A stretch of 64,000 nt of DNA, from positions 930,001 to 994,000 of the forward strand of contig NZ_AUEW01000001.1 of NCBI RefSeq assembly GCF_000426185.1, in the 5' to 3' direction. This document shows, one piece after another, positions 40,788 to 50,882 of the stretch (position 1 is the stretch's first letter; the number at the start of each line of letters is the position of its first letter). The position numbers were made by a program, and so were the translations under genes. This DNA comes from Cellulomonas sp. URHD0024. Lineage in GTDB: Bacteria; Actinomycetota; Actinomycetes; Actinomycetales; Cellulomonadaceae. Below the pieces are notes generated by a model. The model searched no databases. It was not told the origin of the DNA and worked only from the letters and a program-made list of their open reading frames with translations.

Positions 40788-41731
40788 CCGCCTGGGACCA
40801 GGTCGTCGAGCTGCTCACCTCGCCGCTCATGCAGCGTGCCCTGATCGCCGCGGTGCTCGTCGGTGCGGCCGCACCCGTCGTCGGCACGTTCCTCGTCCAG
40901 CGACGCATGGCACTCATGGGCGACGGCATCGGGCACGTGGCCCTGACCGGCGTGGCCCTCGGCTGGCTCGTCGGCAGCTGGGCCGGGCTGGTCCCGCAGG
41001 ACGCGCTCGCCGTGCCGGGGGCCGTGATCGCGGCGATCGTCGGCTCGGTCGTCATCGAGCTCGTCCGCGAACGCGGGCGAACCAGCGGCGACCTCGCCCT
41101 GGCCCTGATGTTCTACGGCGGCATCGCGGGCGGCGTCCTGCTCATCAAGGTGGCCGGCGGCACCAACGCCAACCTCATCAGCTACCTGTTCGGCTCGATC
41201 TCCACGGTGTCGACGACGGACCTGTGGTGGACTCTCGCGCTCGCTGCCGTCGTGCTCGGCGTCGGCCTCGGGCTGCGGACTGCGCTGTTCGCGGTCAGTC
41301 ACGACGAGGAGTTCGCCCGCGCCAGCGGGCTGCCCGTGCGGTTCCTGTCGATGCTCGTCGCGACGATCGCCGCCCTCACGGTCACGATCGCGATGCGCGT
41401 CGTCGGCCTGCTGCTGGTCAGCGCGCTCATGATCGTGCCGGTCGCCATCGCGCAGCTCTACGCCAGGTCGTTCGGCCGCACCATGACCGCGGCCAGCATC
41501 ATCGGCGTCCTCGTCAGCGTCGTCGGCCTGACCCTGACGTACTGGCAGGACATCCCTCCCGGCGCGACGATCGTCGTGCTCGCCATCGTGGTGTACGGCG
41601 TCGGCGCGTCCGTACGCCCGCTCGTCCGCCGACCGTCACCGCCACGAGACCCGCACCCGGACATGGTCGACGACGTCCTCCTCGTCGACGACGGTGTCGT
41701 CGACCCACCCTCCCGTACGATCACGGAGTGA
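40784..41731 (+). CDS. znuB: Zinc ABC transporter permease
   Basis: 315 residues with 8-9 membrane helices of the ABC-3 family ('RALIAAVLVGAAAPVVGTFL', 'MALMGDGIGHVALTGVALGW', 'RVVGLLLVSALMIVPVAIAQ'). The motif 'RRMALMGDGIGHVAL' is the coupling region that contacts the ATPase. The GTG start overlaps the ATPase stop, and the stop overlaps the GTG of the DedA-like gene. An acidic C-terminal tail ('DMVDDVLLVDDGVVD') extends past the last helix. Confidence 0.94.
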   Translation: MTAWDQVVELLTSPLMQRALIAAVLVGAAAPVVGTFLVQRRMALMGDGIGHVALTGVALGWLVGSWAGLVPQDALAVPGAVIAAIVGSVVIELVRERGRTSGDLALALMFYGGIAGGVLLIKVAGGTNANLISYLFGSISTVSTTDLWWTLALAAVVLGVGLGLRTALFAVSHDEEFARASGLPVRFLSMLVATIAALTVTIAMRVVGLLLVSALMIVPVAIAQLYARSFGRTMTAASIIGVLVSVVGLTLTYWQDIPPGATIVVLAIVVYGVGASVRPLVRRPSPPRDPHPDMVDDVLLVDDGVVDPPSRTITE

Positions 41732-42279
41732 ACGTTCGGGACGCCTACCACCTGGGCGGCGTCCCCGTCGGCATCGCGATCGTCGGGCTGTTCGTCATCG
41801 TGATGGCCCGCTCCCACGGCACCTACTGGGCCGGTCGAGGCGTGGTGCGCGGAGCTCAGGGCGCCCATCGTCTCGATTCCGCCCCGGGGTGGTGGCACGC
41901 GACCATGACCAGGCTCGAGCAGTGGACCGGCACGCAGGCCGCCCAGAAGGGCCTGGGGATGGTGCGCCGCTGGGGCGCCCCGGCCATCTCGCTGGCCTAC
42001 CTCACCGTCGGCCTGCAGACCGCGATCTTCGCGTCCGCCGGGATGATCCGGATGCCGTACCTGCGTTTCACTCTCGCCTCGATCCCCGGGGCACTGGTGT
42101 GGTCCGTCGTCTGGGCGACCGTCGGCTTCGGCGCCGTCTGGGGTGCCATCAACCTCTTTGCGGTGTCACCGTGGGCGTTGCTTGCTGCCGTCGCCCTGGT
42201 CGCCGCGGTGATCGGCGGGCTGGTGTGGTTCCGGCTGTCCCGCCGCGCTCGGCGCCCGACGCCCGTCGAGCCGGTCTAG
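41728..42279 (+). CDS. DedA-family (VTT domain) membrane protein
   Basis: 183 residues with 4-5 hydrophobic segments. The re-entrant and helical motifs 'GVPVGIAIVGLFVIVMARSH', 'ISLAYLTVGLQTAIFASAGM' and 'RFTLASIPGALVWSVVWATV' match VTT/SNARE-associated proteins. DedA proteins are proposed to flip lipids such as undecaprenyl phosphate or PE. The overlap of its GTG with the zinc permease stop puts it in the zinc operon. It is slightly short for the family. Interestingly uppS, which makes undecaprenyl diphosphate, lies just beyond on the other strand. Confidence 0.8.
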   Translation: MNVRDAYHLGGVPVGIAIVGLFVIVMARSHGTYWAGRGVVRGAQGAHRLDSAPGWWHATMTRLEQWTGTQAAQKGLGMVRRWGAPAISLAYLTVGLQTAIFASAGMIRMPYLRFTLASIPGALVWSVVWATVGFGAVWGAINLFAVSPWALLAAVALVAAVIGGLVWFRLSRRARRPTPVEPV

Positions 42280-42398
42280 GTCTTCGACAGGCAGAACTGG
42301 TTGCCCTCCGGGTCGGGGAGCACGGTCCATGCCTGCGGTGTGCAGACGTGCTCGGCGTCGCGCCGGCCCGCACGAGAGCGCCGACTCACCTCCAAGGG
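42276..42398 (-). pseudogene. C-terminal remnant of a VOC/glyoxalase-like gene
   Basis: The minus strand reads '...EHVCTPQAWTVLPDPEGN' 'QFCLSKT' and a stop: the DPEGNxFCL ending is typical of glyoxalase-like domains. Only about 40 codons are open; an in-frame stop lies at 42399-42401 and no start or N-terminal part exists upstream. The remnant ends inside the stop of the DedA gene. Confidence 0.65.
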
Positions 42399-42435
42399 TC
42401 ATCCTTGTGGTCGAACGCCGGCCGAGCCCACCGAC

Positions 42436-43275
42436 TCAGCGGCGGTCGGCCTCGTCGACCCCTCCCGCTGAGCCGCCGTCGGCCCTGTCGACCGCGCCGC
42501 CGTAGCGCCGGTCCCGACGTGCGTACGTCTCGACCGCGCGCCACAGGTGCCGGCGGTCGACGTCCGGCCAGGGTTCGTCGAGGAACACCAGCTCGGCATA
42601 GGCGGCCTGCCAGATCATAAAGTTCGAGATCCGCTGCTCACCGGACGAGCGCAGGAACAGGTCGACGTCGGGCAGGTCGGGCTCGTCCAGGTAGCGCGCG
42701 AACAGCTTCTCGTTGACCTTGTCGGGCTTCAGGCGACCGGCCGCGACCTCACGCGCGATCGCCTGGGCGGCGTCGGCGATCTCGGCGCGGCCGCCGTAGT
42801 TGACACACATCGTGAGCGTCACCGTGGAGTTGTTCCTGGTGAGCTCTTCGGCGGTCTCCAGCTCGTTGATCACCGACCGCCACAGCCTCGGGCGTCGGCC
42901 GGCCCAGCGCACCCGCACGCCCCAGGAGTTCATGAGGTCGCGTCGGCGGCGCAGGACGTCTCGGTTGAAGCCCATGAGGAAGCGGACCTCGTCGGGCGAG
43001 CGCGACCAGTTCTCGGTGGAGAAGGCGTAGGCGGAGACGTGCTCGACGCCGATCTCGATGGCGCCGGCGACGACGTCCAGCAGCGAGGCCTCCCCCGCCT
43101 TGTGGCCCTCGACGCGCGGGAGTCCTCGCGCGTTGGCCCATCGACCGTTGCCGTCCATCACCACGGCGACGTGCCTGGGCACGAACTCCTTGGGAATCTC
43201 GGGCGGACGGGCACCCGACGGATGCGGGTAGGGCGGTTCGACAGGTCTTCCGGCAGGCAGAGGCACGACGGACAT
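42436..43275 (-). CDS. uppS: Undecaprenyl/polyprenyl diphosphate synthase (cis-isoprenyl transferase)
   Basis: 279 residues. It adds isopentenyl units in cis to make the polyprenyl carrier for cell wall synthesis. '[20 protein letters not shown]' holds the catalytic Asp and 'GHKAG' follows; '[11 protein letters not shown]'-type motif appears as '[14 protein letters not shown]'; 'NYGGRAEI' and '[20 protein letters not shown]' are the substrate-binding signatures. A Pro-rich N-terminal extension of 30 residues and an Asp/Gly-rich tail flank the core. It usually sits next to recO in actinobacteria; here the SRPBCC gene separates them. Confidence 0.95.
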   Translation of the reverse strand: MSVVPLPAGRPVEPPYPHPSGARPPEIPKEFVPRHVAVVMDGNGRWANARGLPRVEGHKAGEASLLDVVAGAIEIGVEHVSAYAFSTENWSRSPDEVRFLMGFNRDVLRRRRDLMNSWGVRVRWAGRRPRLWRSVINELETAEELTRNNSTVTLTMCVNYGGRAEIADAAQAIAREVAAGRLKPDKVNEKLFARYLDEPDLPDVDLFLRSSGEQRISNFMIWQAAYAELVFLDEPWPDVDRRHLWRAVETYARRDRRYGGAVDRADGGSAGGVDEADRR

Positions 43276-43306
43276 TGTGCCGCGCCGCGCGAAGTGAAAC
43301 TGGATG

Positions 43307-43359
43307 GTTGCACTTAGGCCGTTCCTCGCCTACGTTGAAGTGCAACATTCGAGTTGCAC
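43307..43359 (+). promoter_or_regulatory. Promoter with three GTTGCAC operator half-sites
   Basis: TTGCAC (43308-43313) and TACGTT (43331-43336) are spaced by 17 bp and form a good sigma-A promoter for the gene at 43380. GTTGCACTT (43307-43315) and AAGTGCAAC (43338-43346) are 9-bp perfect inverted repeats around it, and a third half-site GTTGCAC (43353-43359) pairs with GTGCAAC (43340-43346) across 6 nt. This looks like a repressor-controlled promoter, with ArsR- or TetR-type dimers binding both sides of the -10. Confidence 0.7.
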
Positions 43360-43379
43360 AACGAAAGGGAGCCGCCAGC

Positions 43380-43865
43380 ATGACCAGCAACCTCATCTTG
43401 ACCTTCACCGTCGACGAGACCGCGGAGCGCGTCTTCGCCGCGATCAACGACGTCCGCGGGTGGTGGTCCGGCCCGCCCGCGCCGACCGAGCCACAGATCG
43501 AGGGCCGGACCGACGTCCTCGGGGCGGAGTTCACCTACACCGTCACCGATCTGCACTACGTCAGGTTCCGGATCACCGAGCTCGTCCCGAGCACCCGGGT
43601 CGCGTGGCTGGCCGTGGAAAGCCAGCTCAGCTTCGTCCAGGACCGGCAGGAGTGGGACGGCACGACCGTCACGTTCGACATCGTCGAGCGGGACGGACGC
43701 ACCGAGGTCGTCTTCACCCACGTCGGTCTGGTCCCCGAGCAGGAGTGCTACGACGTGTGCGACGACGCCTGGAGCTCCTACGTGCTGGGAAACCTGCGCC
43801 GCCTGATCGAGACGGGATCGAAGGACCCGATCGACGTCGTCGCCACCCTGGGCGCACGGGCCTGA
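43380..43865 (+). CDS. SRPBCC/AHSA1-like domain protein
   Basis: 161 residues from an ATG with GGGAG 8 nt upstream. The START-like helix-grip fold is seen in 'LILTFTVDETAERVFAAIND', 'VRGWWSG', 'ITELVPSTRVAWLAVES' and the closing 'YVLGNLRRLIETG' helix. AHSA1-type SRPBCC proteins bind hydrophobic ligands and are often cotranscribed with an ArsR regulator. No regulator gene is adjacent here, though the promoter has a strong operator. The gene stands alone, oriented against its neighbours uppS and recO, with its own terminator, like an inserted cassette. Confidence 0.85.
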   Translation: MTSNLILTFTVDETAERVFAAINDVRGWWSGPPAPTEPQIEGRTDVLGAEFTYTVTDLHYVRFRITELVPSTRVAWLAVESQLSFVQDRQEWDGTTVTFDIVERDGRTEVVFTHVGLVPEQECYDVCDDAWSSYVLGNLRRLIETGSKDPIDVVATLGARA

Positions 43866-43871
43866 GCTGCC

Positions 43872-43910
43872 GTCATCCACGCGCCGCGCGATGTCCGGCG
43901 CGTGGATGAC
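43872..43910. terminator. 15-bp perfect-stem hairpin after the SRPBCC gene
   Basis: GTCATCCACGCGCCG (43872-43886) and CGGCGCGTGGATGAC (43896-43910) form a perfect 15-bp stem with a 9-nt loop, 6 nt after the SRPBCC stop and 31 nt before the recO stop. It should stop transcription in both directions. Confidence 0.85.
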
Positions 43911-43941
43911 ACGGCTCGTCGACCGCATCGAACCGGCCCGT

Positions 43942-44673
43942 TCAGACCCGCTCGACCATCGGCAGCGACCGCAGCTGCCGCTCGAGGTGGAACTGGCAGA
44001 ACGCAGCGACCAGGCCGTTGCCCTCGCCGCGGTGCCGCTCGGCGCTCGCGTCGGCGATCGACCAGTCACCCGCGAGCAGCGCAGCCAGCAGCTCGAACGT
44101 CTGCGGAGCGGGCGCCGCGGCGCCGGGCGGACGACAGGCCCGGCAGACGGCACCGCCTGACGCGATCGCGAAGGCCGCGTGCGGGCCGGGCTCGCCGCAG
44201 CGTGCGCAGTCGGTGAAGCTGGGCGCCCACCCAGCGACGGCCAGCGCACGCAGCAGGTAGGAGTCGAGGACCAGTCCGGGGGCGTGGTCACGTCCGGCGA
44301 GCGCGCGGACCGCACCGACGAGCAGCCAGTACTGCTGCAGCGACGGCTCACGCTCGGCTTCCACCAGCCGGTCGGCCGTCTCGAGCATCACGGTGCCCGC
44401 GGTGTAGAGGGTGTAGTCCTCGCACACCTGCCGCCCGTACGACCCGAGCGTCTCGGCCTGCGTGACGATGTCGAGGTTGCGGCCCGTGCTCAGCTGCACG
44501 TCGACGTGCATGAACGGCTCCAGCCGTGAGCCGAACCGCGACGACGTTCGACGCACACCCTTGCCGACCGCGCGCACCTTGCCGTGCGACCGGGTCAGGA
44601 GGGTGACGATGCGGTCGGCCTCCCCCAGCTTGTGGGTGCGCAGGACGATCGCCTCGTCGCGGTAGAGGCTCAC
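43942..44673 (-). CDS. recO: DNA repair protein RecO
   Basis: 243 residues. RecO loads RecA with RecR and anneals single strands. N-terminal OB fold: '[20 protein letters not shown]', '[17 protein letters not shown]'. The helical domain carries '[15 protein letters not shown]', and a zinc finger has 'CARCGEPGP' and 'GGAVCRACR'. The GTG at 44673 has GGGGGAG about 9 nt upstream and matches the usual RecO start. Confidence 0.95.
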   Translation of the reverse strand: MSLYRDEAIVLRTHKLGEADRIVTLLTRSHGKVRAVGKGVRRTSSRFGSRLEPFMHVDVQLSTGRNLDIVTQAETLGSYGRQVCEDYTLYTAGTVMLETADRLVEAEREPSLQQYWLLVGAVRALAGRDHAPGLVLDSYLLRALAVAGWAPSFTDCARCGEPGPHAAFAIASGGAVCRACRPPGAAAPAPQTFELLAALLAGDWSIADASAERHRGEGNGLVAAFCQFHLERQLRSLPMVERV

Positions 44674-44736
44674 GAGCCCATTCTCCCCCGCACCACCGAC
44701 AAGTCCGGTCGGCGCGCGGAACACGGCGGGAGCAGC

Positions 44737-46653
44737 TCACGCCGCCAGCTCCGGACACTCCGCGACGAGCGCCGTGAAGCAGACGTCGATGGCCGAAAGC
44801 TCGCGCTGGACCGCTGCTGCCGACGCCGCTCCGACCGAACCATCCGACCGCGCCCCATCAAACGATGACGTCGCGCCGACCAAACTGTCGCGCTCCGCCC
44901 CACCAACCGACGACGGCACGCCCACCAAACCCTCGCGCTCCGCCCCACCGACCGACGACGTCACGCCCACGGAAACCTCGCGCGCCGCGCCGCCAACCGA
45001 CGACGGCACGCCCACGGAACCCTCTGAACGCGCCTCATCGACCGATGCCATCTCGCCTAGCGACCTCGCCGGCCTCGCCCGATCGACCGGCATGCTCGGG
45101 GCGTGACTGACGTACTGGTGACCGGTGGGCGTCGTCGTCACAACCCTATGGACCGACGACCCGCTCGCCCCGTGTGCGGACAAGGCTCCGCCTCGGTCGA
45201 TCGGCCGCCGAATCCATCCCGGCGCCTCCTTGGCGAGGTTGCAGGCGATGCACAGGCCTTCGCCGTTCGCGGCCGTCGTCTTGCCCCCCGCGGCCGCTGG
45301 GACGATGTGGTCGATGTGTCGGATAGGGGCTCCGCAGTACGGCGTGCGACACATCCCCTGGTCGCGTATCCGCAGAAACTCGGCCAGCCCGTCTGGGTGG
45401 AATCGGGCCCGAGAGGTCATGGCGACCAGGTCGCCATGAGGATCGGCATACAGCCGCCGCACCCAGGCGGCGTCCGCGTCGATGCCCGCGGCTACCAGTT
45501 CCCGCGCGATCTGCGCCGGCACCGGGCCGGTGCCGGGCAGCACGCCAGGTTCGTGCCCTGCTCCGAGCAGGGCCGAGTCGCTGAGCACGAGGTTCACCGT
45601 GACGGGCACAGCGGACGCACTCGACTGTCCGGTCACGAGCTCCACGAGCGTGTCCGCCATGACCTGTCCGCGACCGCGTCGAGCTTGCGTACGCGCGTTG
45701 ATGCTCGTGACGGGTGCGCCGCTCCCGGCTTCGGCACCGCCGACAACGGCGCCAGCGGCAACGCCGGCAACGGCGCCAGCGGCAACGGCGCGAGCGGCCG
45801 CGGCGGCGGCAGACAAGGCGTCCGCATCGGGCGACACCACGGCGGCGTCGGCCGCCCGACACAGGGCCGCGTAGGCCGCTACCCCTTGCGCCACCGGAAG
45901 CAACGCCGTCAGGTACGTCATGGTGTCCGGAGCGGGCCGCAAGGTGACGCAACGCTCGGACTCCGCCCGTCGAGCGCGGCGCACGACAGCCGACGGATCA
46001 AGCCGCGCGACCAACGCCCGTGCCGACGCCACGAGCCGCCGTGTCCCGACCCCGTCCAGCGCCGACGGTTGCCCGCAGAGCAGCACATCGACCTCCCGAC
46101 GCTCCTCGAGGTCCAAGCACGCCGTCTCCTGGACCAGCAACATCGCTCGATGCTCCGAGAGCCGGCCCGAGCGCAACGCTCCGAACGTGTGCGGCATCTC
46201 CGAAAGCCAGACCTTCGCAGCACCGCAGAGCGCCGCACCGCGGTGCGGCGACTCCCGACGGGCCAGCGCGACCTGCGGGGCAACGCCCAACCCGCGCCTC
46301 GCGGAGGGCACCCCCTCGTGCGCCTGTCGGTCGCGCTCCATACGTTCGAACGCGACCGCCGCCTCCGCCTGCAGCGCGCACGCTGCGGACTTGAGACCCT
46401 CGAGCGCGGTAATCAGCTCCACCAGCTGTGAACTCGCCCCTGCGGCCTCGGCGCGCACGTCTCGACCCACAGGAACAGGCCGCGGTACCACACGCACGTC
46501 CTCGTCGAGAGCACCTCTGCGCAGCCCGTCCAGACCGATCGCAAGCTCACTGCGCCACCGCTCGACCGCGGCAGCGTCGACGGCGTCGACGGCGCCGGCA
46601 GCGTCGACGTCGCCGACGGCGTCGCTCGTCGCGTGCAGAAGGGTGGTGGTCAT
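44737..46653 (-). CDS. DUF222/13E12-type HNH endonuclease-like protein, copy 2, with C-terminal repeats
   Basis: 638 residues. DUF222 helical region first ('ELITALEGLKSAACALQAEA', 'ALRSGRLSEHRAMLLVQET'), then an HNH module 'CRTPYCGAPIRHIDHIVPAA' and 'GEGLCIACNLAKEAPGW'. The second half of the HNH is slightly shortened against copy 1. The C-terminal tail carries four or more 15-residue repeats of the type 'VGVPSSVGGAERE' (DNA repeat about 44836-45015). An Ala/Gly-rich insert lies in the middle. I use the ATG at 46653 rather than 46674 because the latter lies inside the LexA-type box. Biological role unknown; see copy 1. It separates recO from leuA. Confidence 0.85.
   Translation of the reverse strand: MTTTLLHATSDAVGDVDAAGAVDAVDAAAVERWRSELAIGLDGLRRGALDEDVRVVPRPVPVGRDVRAEAAGASSQLVELITALEGLKSAACALQAEAAVAFERMERDRQAHEGVPSARRGLGVAPQVALARRESPHRGAALCGAAKVWLSEMPHTFGALRSGRLSEHRAMLLVQETACLDLEERREVDVLLCGQPSALDGVGTRRLVASARALVARLDPSAVVRRARRAESERCVTLRPAPDTMTYLTALLPVAQGVAAYAALCRAADAAVVSPDADALSAAAAAARAVAAGAVAGVAAGAVVGGAEAGSGAPVTSINARTQARRGRGQVMADTLVELVTGQSSASAVPVTVNLVLSDSALLGAGHEPGVLPGTGPVPAQIARELVAAGIDADAAWVRRLYADPHGDLVAMTSRARFHPDGLAEFLRIRDQGMCRTPYCGAPIRHIDHIVPAAAGGKTTAANGEGLCIACNLAKEAPGWIRRPIDRGGALSAHGASGSSVHRVVTTTPTGHQYVSHAPSMPVDRARPARSLGEMASVDEARSEGSVGVPSSVGGAAREVSVGVTSSVGGAEREGLVGVPSSVGGAERDSLVGATSSFDGARSDGSVGAASAAAVQRELSAIDVCFTALVAECPELAA
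44836..45015. repeat. 45-bp tandem repeat in the 3' part of the HNH gene
   Basis: Four degenerate 45-bp units encode 15-residue repeats (consensus VGVPSSVGGAERExx). The frame is maintained, so copy-number changes would only alter tail length. Confidence 0.7.
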
Positions 46654-46666
46654 GTCCTCGACTCTA

Positions 46667-46682
46667 TCGAACATATGTTTGA
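46667..46682 (-). promoter_or_regulatory. LexA-type (SOS) operator upstream of HNH gene copy 2
   Basis: TCGAACATATGTTTGA matches TCGAAC-N4-GTTCGA at 11 of 12 positions. On the minus strand it holds TATGTT, a plausible -10, 14 nt before the ATG at 46653. A bound LexA would cover the promoter. The same architecture is present at 12586-12601. Confidence 0.75.
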
Positions 46683-46828
46683 GTTACCAGATGTCGCCCA
46701 TATAGTGGATGGCGGCAGGAGGCAGGCTGCGCCAAGGGCGGATGGGGCACGGACGCGGCGCACGCCCCCAGCCGGTCTGAGACCTTCGAACATCCTCACT
46801 GGCGGCACGGACATGGCAGGCCCAGCGT

Positions 46829-46952
46829 GTCCGGCCACCGGACAGCACGTCCGGCCACCGGGCAGGCCCAGCAAGTCCGGCCACCGGACAGGCCCAGCAG
46901 GTCCGGCCACCGGACAGGCGCAGAAGGTCCGGCCACCGGGCAGGCCGTTACC
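46829..46952. repeat. 26-bp tandem repeat with internal hairpin
   Basis: Units of gtccggccaccggacaggcc followed by cagcag begin at 46829 (a short 20-bp copy), 46849, 46875, 46901 and 46927. Each unit contains GTCCGG-cca-CCGGAC (or one base different), a self-complementary hairpin of 6 bp with a 3-nt loop. Confidence 0.85.
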
Positions 46953-47102
46953 GGTCCATGCAGCCGGTCCGCCGCCGCGGCCGCAACGAGGACGGCGTCG
47001 TCGTGCCTCAGCACAGACGTAGGCCCCCCCCGCGGCTGTTGCAGGAGGACCTCGTCATCGTGCCGCAGGACGACGTAAGCCGCCGCAACCACCTGGGACC
47101 TC

Positions 47103-47290
47103 GCCATGCCGTCACCCTGGGTGCCGCGCTGGCAGTGCCCACGGCAGGCGTGCCCCGCCCAAGACGCCATGCCAGCACCTTGGGTGCCGCGCTGGCAGTG
47201 CCCACGGCAGGCGTGCCCCGCCCAAGACGCCATGCCAGCACGCTGGGTGCCGCGCCGCCGGTCCCCACGGCACGCGCCCGCCTGGGATGG
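47103..47290. repeat. 63-bp tandem repeat, about three copies
   Basis: Copies start at 47103, 47166 and 47229. The first two differ at only four positions; the third diverges after about 30 bp. 63 bp is 21 codons, so frames stay open through the array, but no start signal or codon pattern supports a protein. Confidence 0.85.
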
Positions 47291-47436
47291 CGACGGGACC
47301 GCACAGCGGGGACCGGCAACACGGACGTCAGCGCTCGACGCGTCTCGGGGTTGCCGAGGCAGCGCCGGGCGCGCCGGGGCGAACCGCGCTGGATGGTGCG
47401 GCGGCCCCGGGCGTCAGGGGGTGAAAGAGCGCTGTG

Positions 47437-49302
<1,866 letters not shown>

Positions 49303-49375
49303 GAAGTCACCGTACCCCGAACACGGGACACCTTCGCAACCTGGACCGCAGGACGGATGGTCGAGGCCGGTCAGG

Positions 49376-50863
49376 TCAGCGCAACGCGACCAGCGCGTGG
49401 TCCCCGACGGCGTACAGCTGGGTGCCCAGCCGGACCACGCGCGAGGTCCCTGGGGGCAGCGGAAGCTGCCAGGCGAGCCTGCCGTCCTCCAGGTCGAGGG
49501 CGACCAGTACCGCTCGGTCGTCCAGCCCACCGGTGAGCACCCCGACCCGCCTGCCGTCCGTCAGCGCCGGTCCCGAGACCGCGCCGAGGTCACGCACCCA
49601 GGCGACCGATCCGTCGGCGGCGTCGAGTCCCGCGAGCGTCCCCGCATTGCGCACCACCACGCGACCAGCCGCGGCGACCGACACCCGCGTCCCCCGGGTC
49701 GGCGTCTGCCAGACCTGCTGGTCCACGCCGGCGCGGTACGCCCGGATGCCGTCGACCCCCAGCCCGTTGGTCGTGAACGTGAGATCCGACGAACCGTCGG
49801 CCACGTCCACCGAGAGCACCGAGCCCTCCGCGAAGAGCCACGGATGGTCCATGCCGTTGGCCAGCGAGGACCGAGCGACGATCGCCGAGCCCAGCAACCG
49901 GTACTCCTGCCGCACGACGGTGCCGTCCGGGTCGAGCGTGGTCTGCTCGGCGCCGAGGGTCGCCGTCCCGCGCGCCTCCCGCTGCCCGGTGGCCGCGTCG
50001 AGCAGGAGCGTGCTGTCGTTGCGGGTCACCATGACCAGGTCACCCGCGGCCACGAGCCGGATACGACCGTTCACGGGAGTGAACGATCCGGACAGCAACC
50101 GGTCGGCGGCCCAGACCTCCTTGCCCGTGACCGGGTCGAGCCTGCGGATCGTCAGCCGACCGGCCGTGTACGCCGCCACCACGAGGTCGGAGCCCACAGC
50201 GGCGGTCGCCAGGGTCCAGCCGGCGCCAGGGTGCTGAGCGCGCACCGTGCCGTCGGTCGGGTCGATCGCCCAGACCGCTCCGGGTGCCGCGTCACCGTCC
50301 GGCACCTGGGGCAGGTCCCGGCGGTCGGGCTGGGGTGCCGGACCTGCGACGCACGTGAGGAGCGGGCCCGTCGACCGGCACGAGACCGTGTCGGGCACCG
50401 GATCCGTGCCGAGGGGTACGGTCCAGCGGGTCTCGCCCGTGACCGCATCCAGGCCGACGACCCGGCGGTCCCGCGCGTCCGCCGACCCCGCTGCGACGAC
50501 CAGCACGTCGTCGACGAGCACCGGGGGCATCGCACCGTCGACGTCGACCCGCCAGCGGACCTCGGGTGCCGAGCGCAACGAGTGCACCGCGCCGACGAAC
50601 GCCGCAGGCCCGAGCACCTGGGCGCGTTCGCGTCGGCTCAGCCACTGCGGCCCGGCGAGCACCACGCCGGTCAGCAGTGCGAGCACAGAGAGTGTCGCGA
50701 CGACCGCCGCCGCCGGCCTCTGGGACGCCCAGCTCCGGGCGCCGGCCGCAGCATCGCGCAGCCGATCGGGCGCGGATCGGACGGGCGGTGACGCGTCCGT
50801 CGCGTCCTCGTCCAGTCCTACGAGCTGCATCGTCGGCCGCTCGGCCAGGCGTCGCACCGCCAT
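49376..50863 (-). CDS. PQQ-like beta-propeller membrane protein
   Basis: 495 residues: a cytoplasmic N-terminus of about 50 residues, one membrane helix (about 52-72), and an extracellular propeller of 6-8 blades with repeats such as 'VVGLDAVTGETRWTVPLG', 'AIDPTDGTVRAQHPGAGW' and 'RRLDPVTGKEVWAADRLL'. Two Cys ('SCRST', 'LTCVAG') may form a disulfide. These repeats resemble PQQ-binding or BamB-type propellers; nothing shows actual PQQ binding. It is the last gene of the kinase/Ig-Fn3/MoxR operon, 19 bp after the FHA gene. It may bind a wall component or a protein partner. Confidence 0.85.
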   Translation of the reverse strand: MAVRRLAERPTMQLVGLDEDATDASPPVRSAPDRLRDAAAGARSWASQRPAAAVVATLSVLALLTGVVLAGPQWLSRRERAQVLGPAAFVGAVHSLRSAPEVRWRVDVDGAMPPVLVDDVLVVAAGSADARDRRVVGLDAVTGETRWTVPLGTDPVPDTVSCRSTGPLLTCVAGPAPQPDRRDLPQVPDGDAAPGAVWAIDPTDGTVRAQHPGAGWTLATAAVGSDLVVAAYTAGRLTIRRLDPVTGKEVWAADRLLSGSFTPVNGRIRLVAAGDLVMVTRNDSTLLLDAATGQREARGTATLGAEQTTLDPDGTVVRQEYRLLGSAIVARSSLANGMDHPWLFAEGSVLSVDVADGSSDLTFTTNGLGVDGIRAYRAGVDQQVWQTPTRGTRVSVAAAGRVVVRNAGTLAGLDAADGSVAWVRDLGAVSGPALTDGRRVGVLTGGLDDRAVLVALDLEDGRLAWQLPLPPGTSRVVRLGTQLYAVGDHALVALR

Positions 50864-50882
50864 GCACCGACTCTAGGCGCCC

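Larger units (their letters stand above)
46683..47436. other. 754-bp intergenic region with two minisatellites and no supported gene
   Basis: Between the HNH gene promoter and the leuA stop codon the sequence consists largely of the tandem repeats at 46829-46952 and 47103-47290. Open frames exist on both strands, but they are made of the repeats, lack ribosome binding sites and resemble no family I know. Confidence 0.6.

Noticed and set aside
46829..46952. Possible CRISPR array
   Set aside because: Units are contiguous 26-bp copies with no unique spacers of constant length, and no cas genes are in the window.
46796..47322. Minus-strand frames encoding 21-residue repeats ('MASWAGHACRGHCQRGTQG')
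   Set aside because: They exist only because the 63-bp repeat keeps the frame open; no ribosome binding site, no family resemblance, and other frames are equally open.
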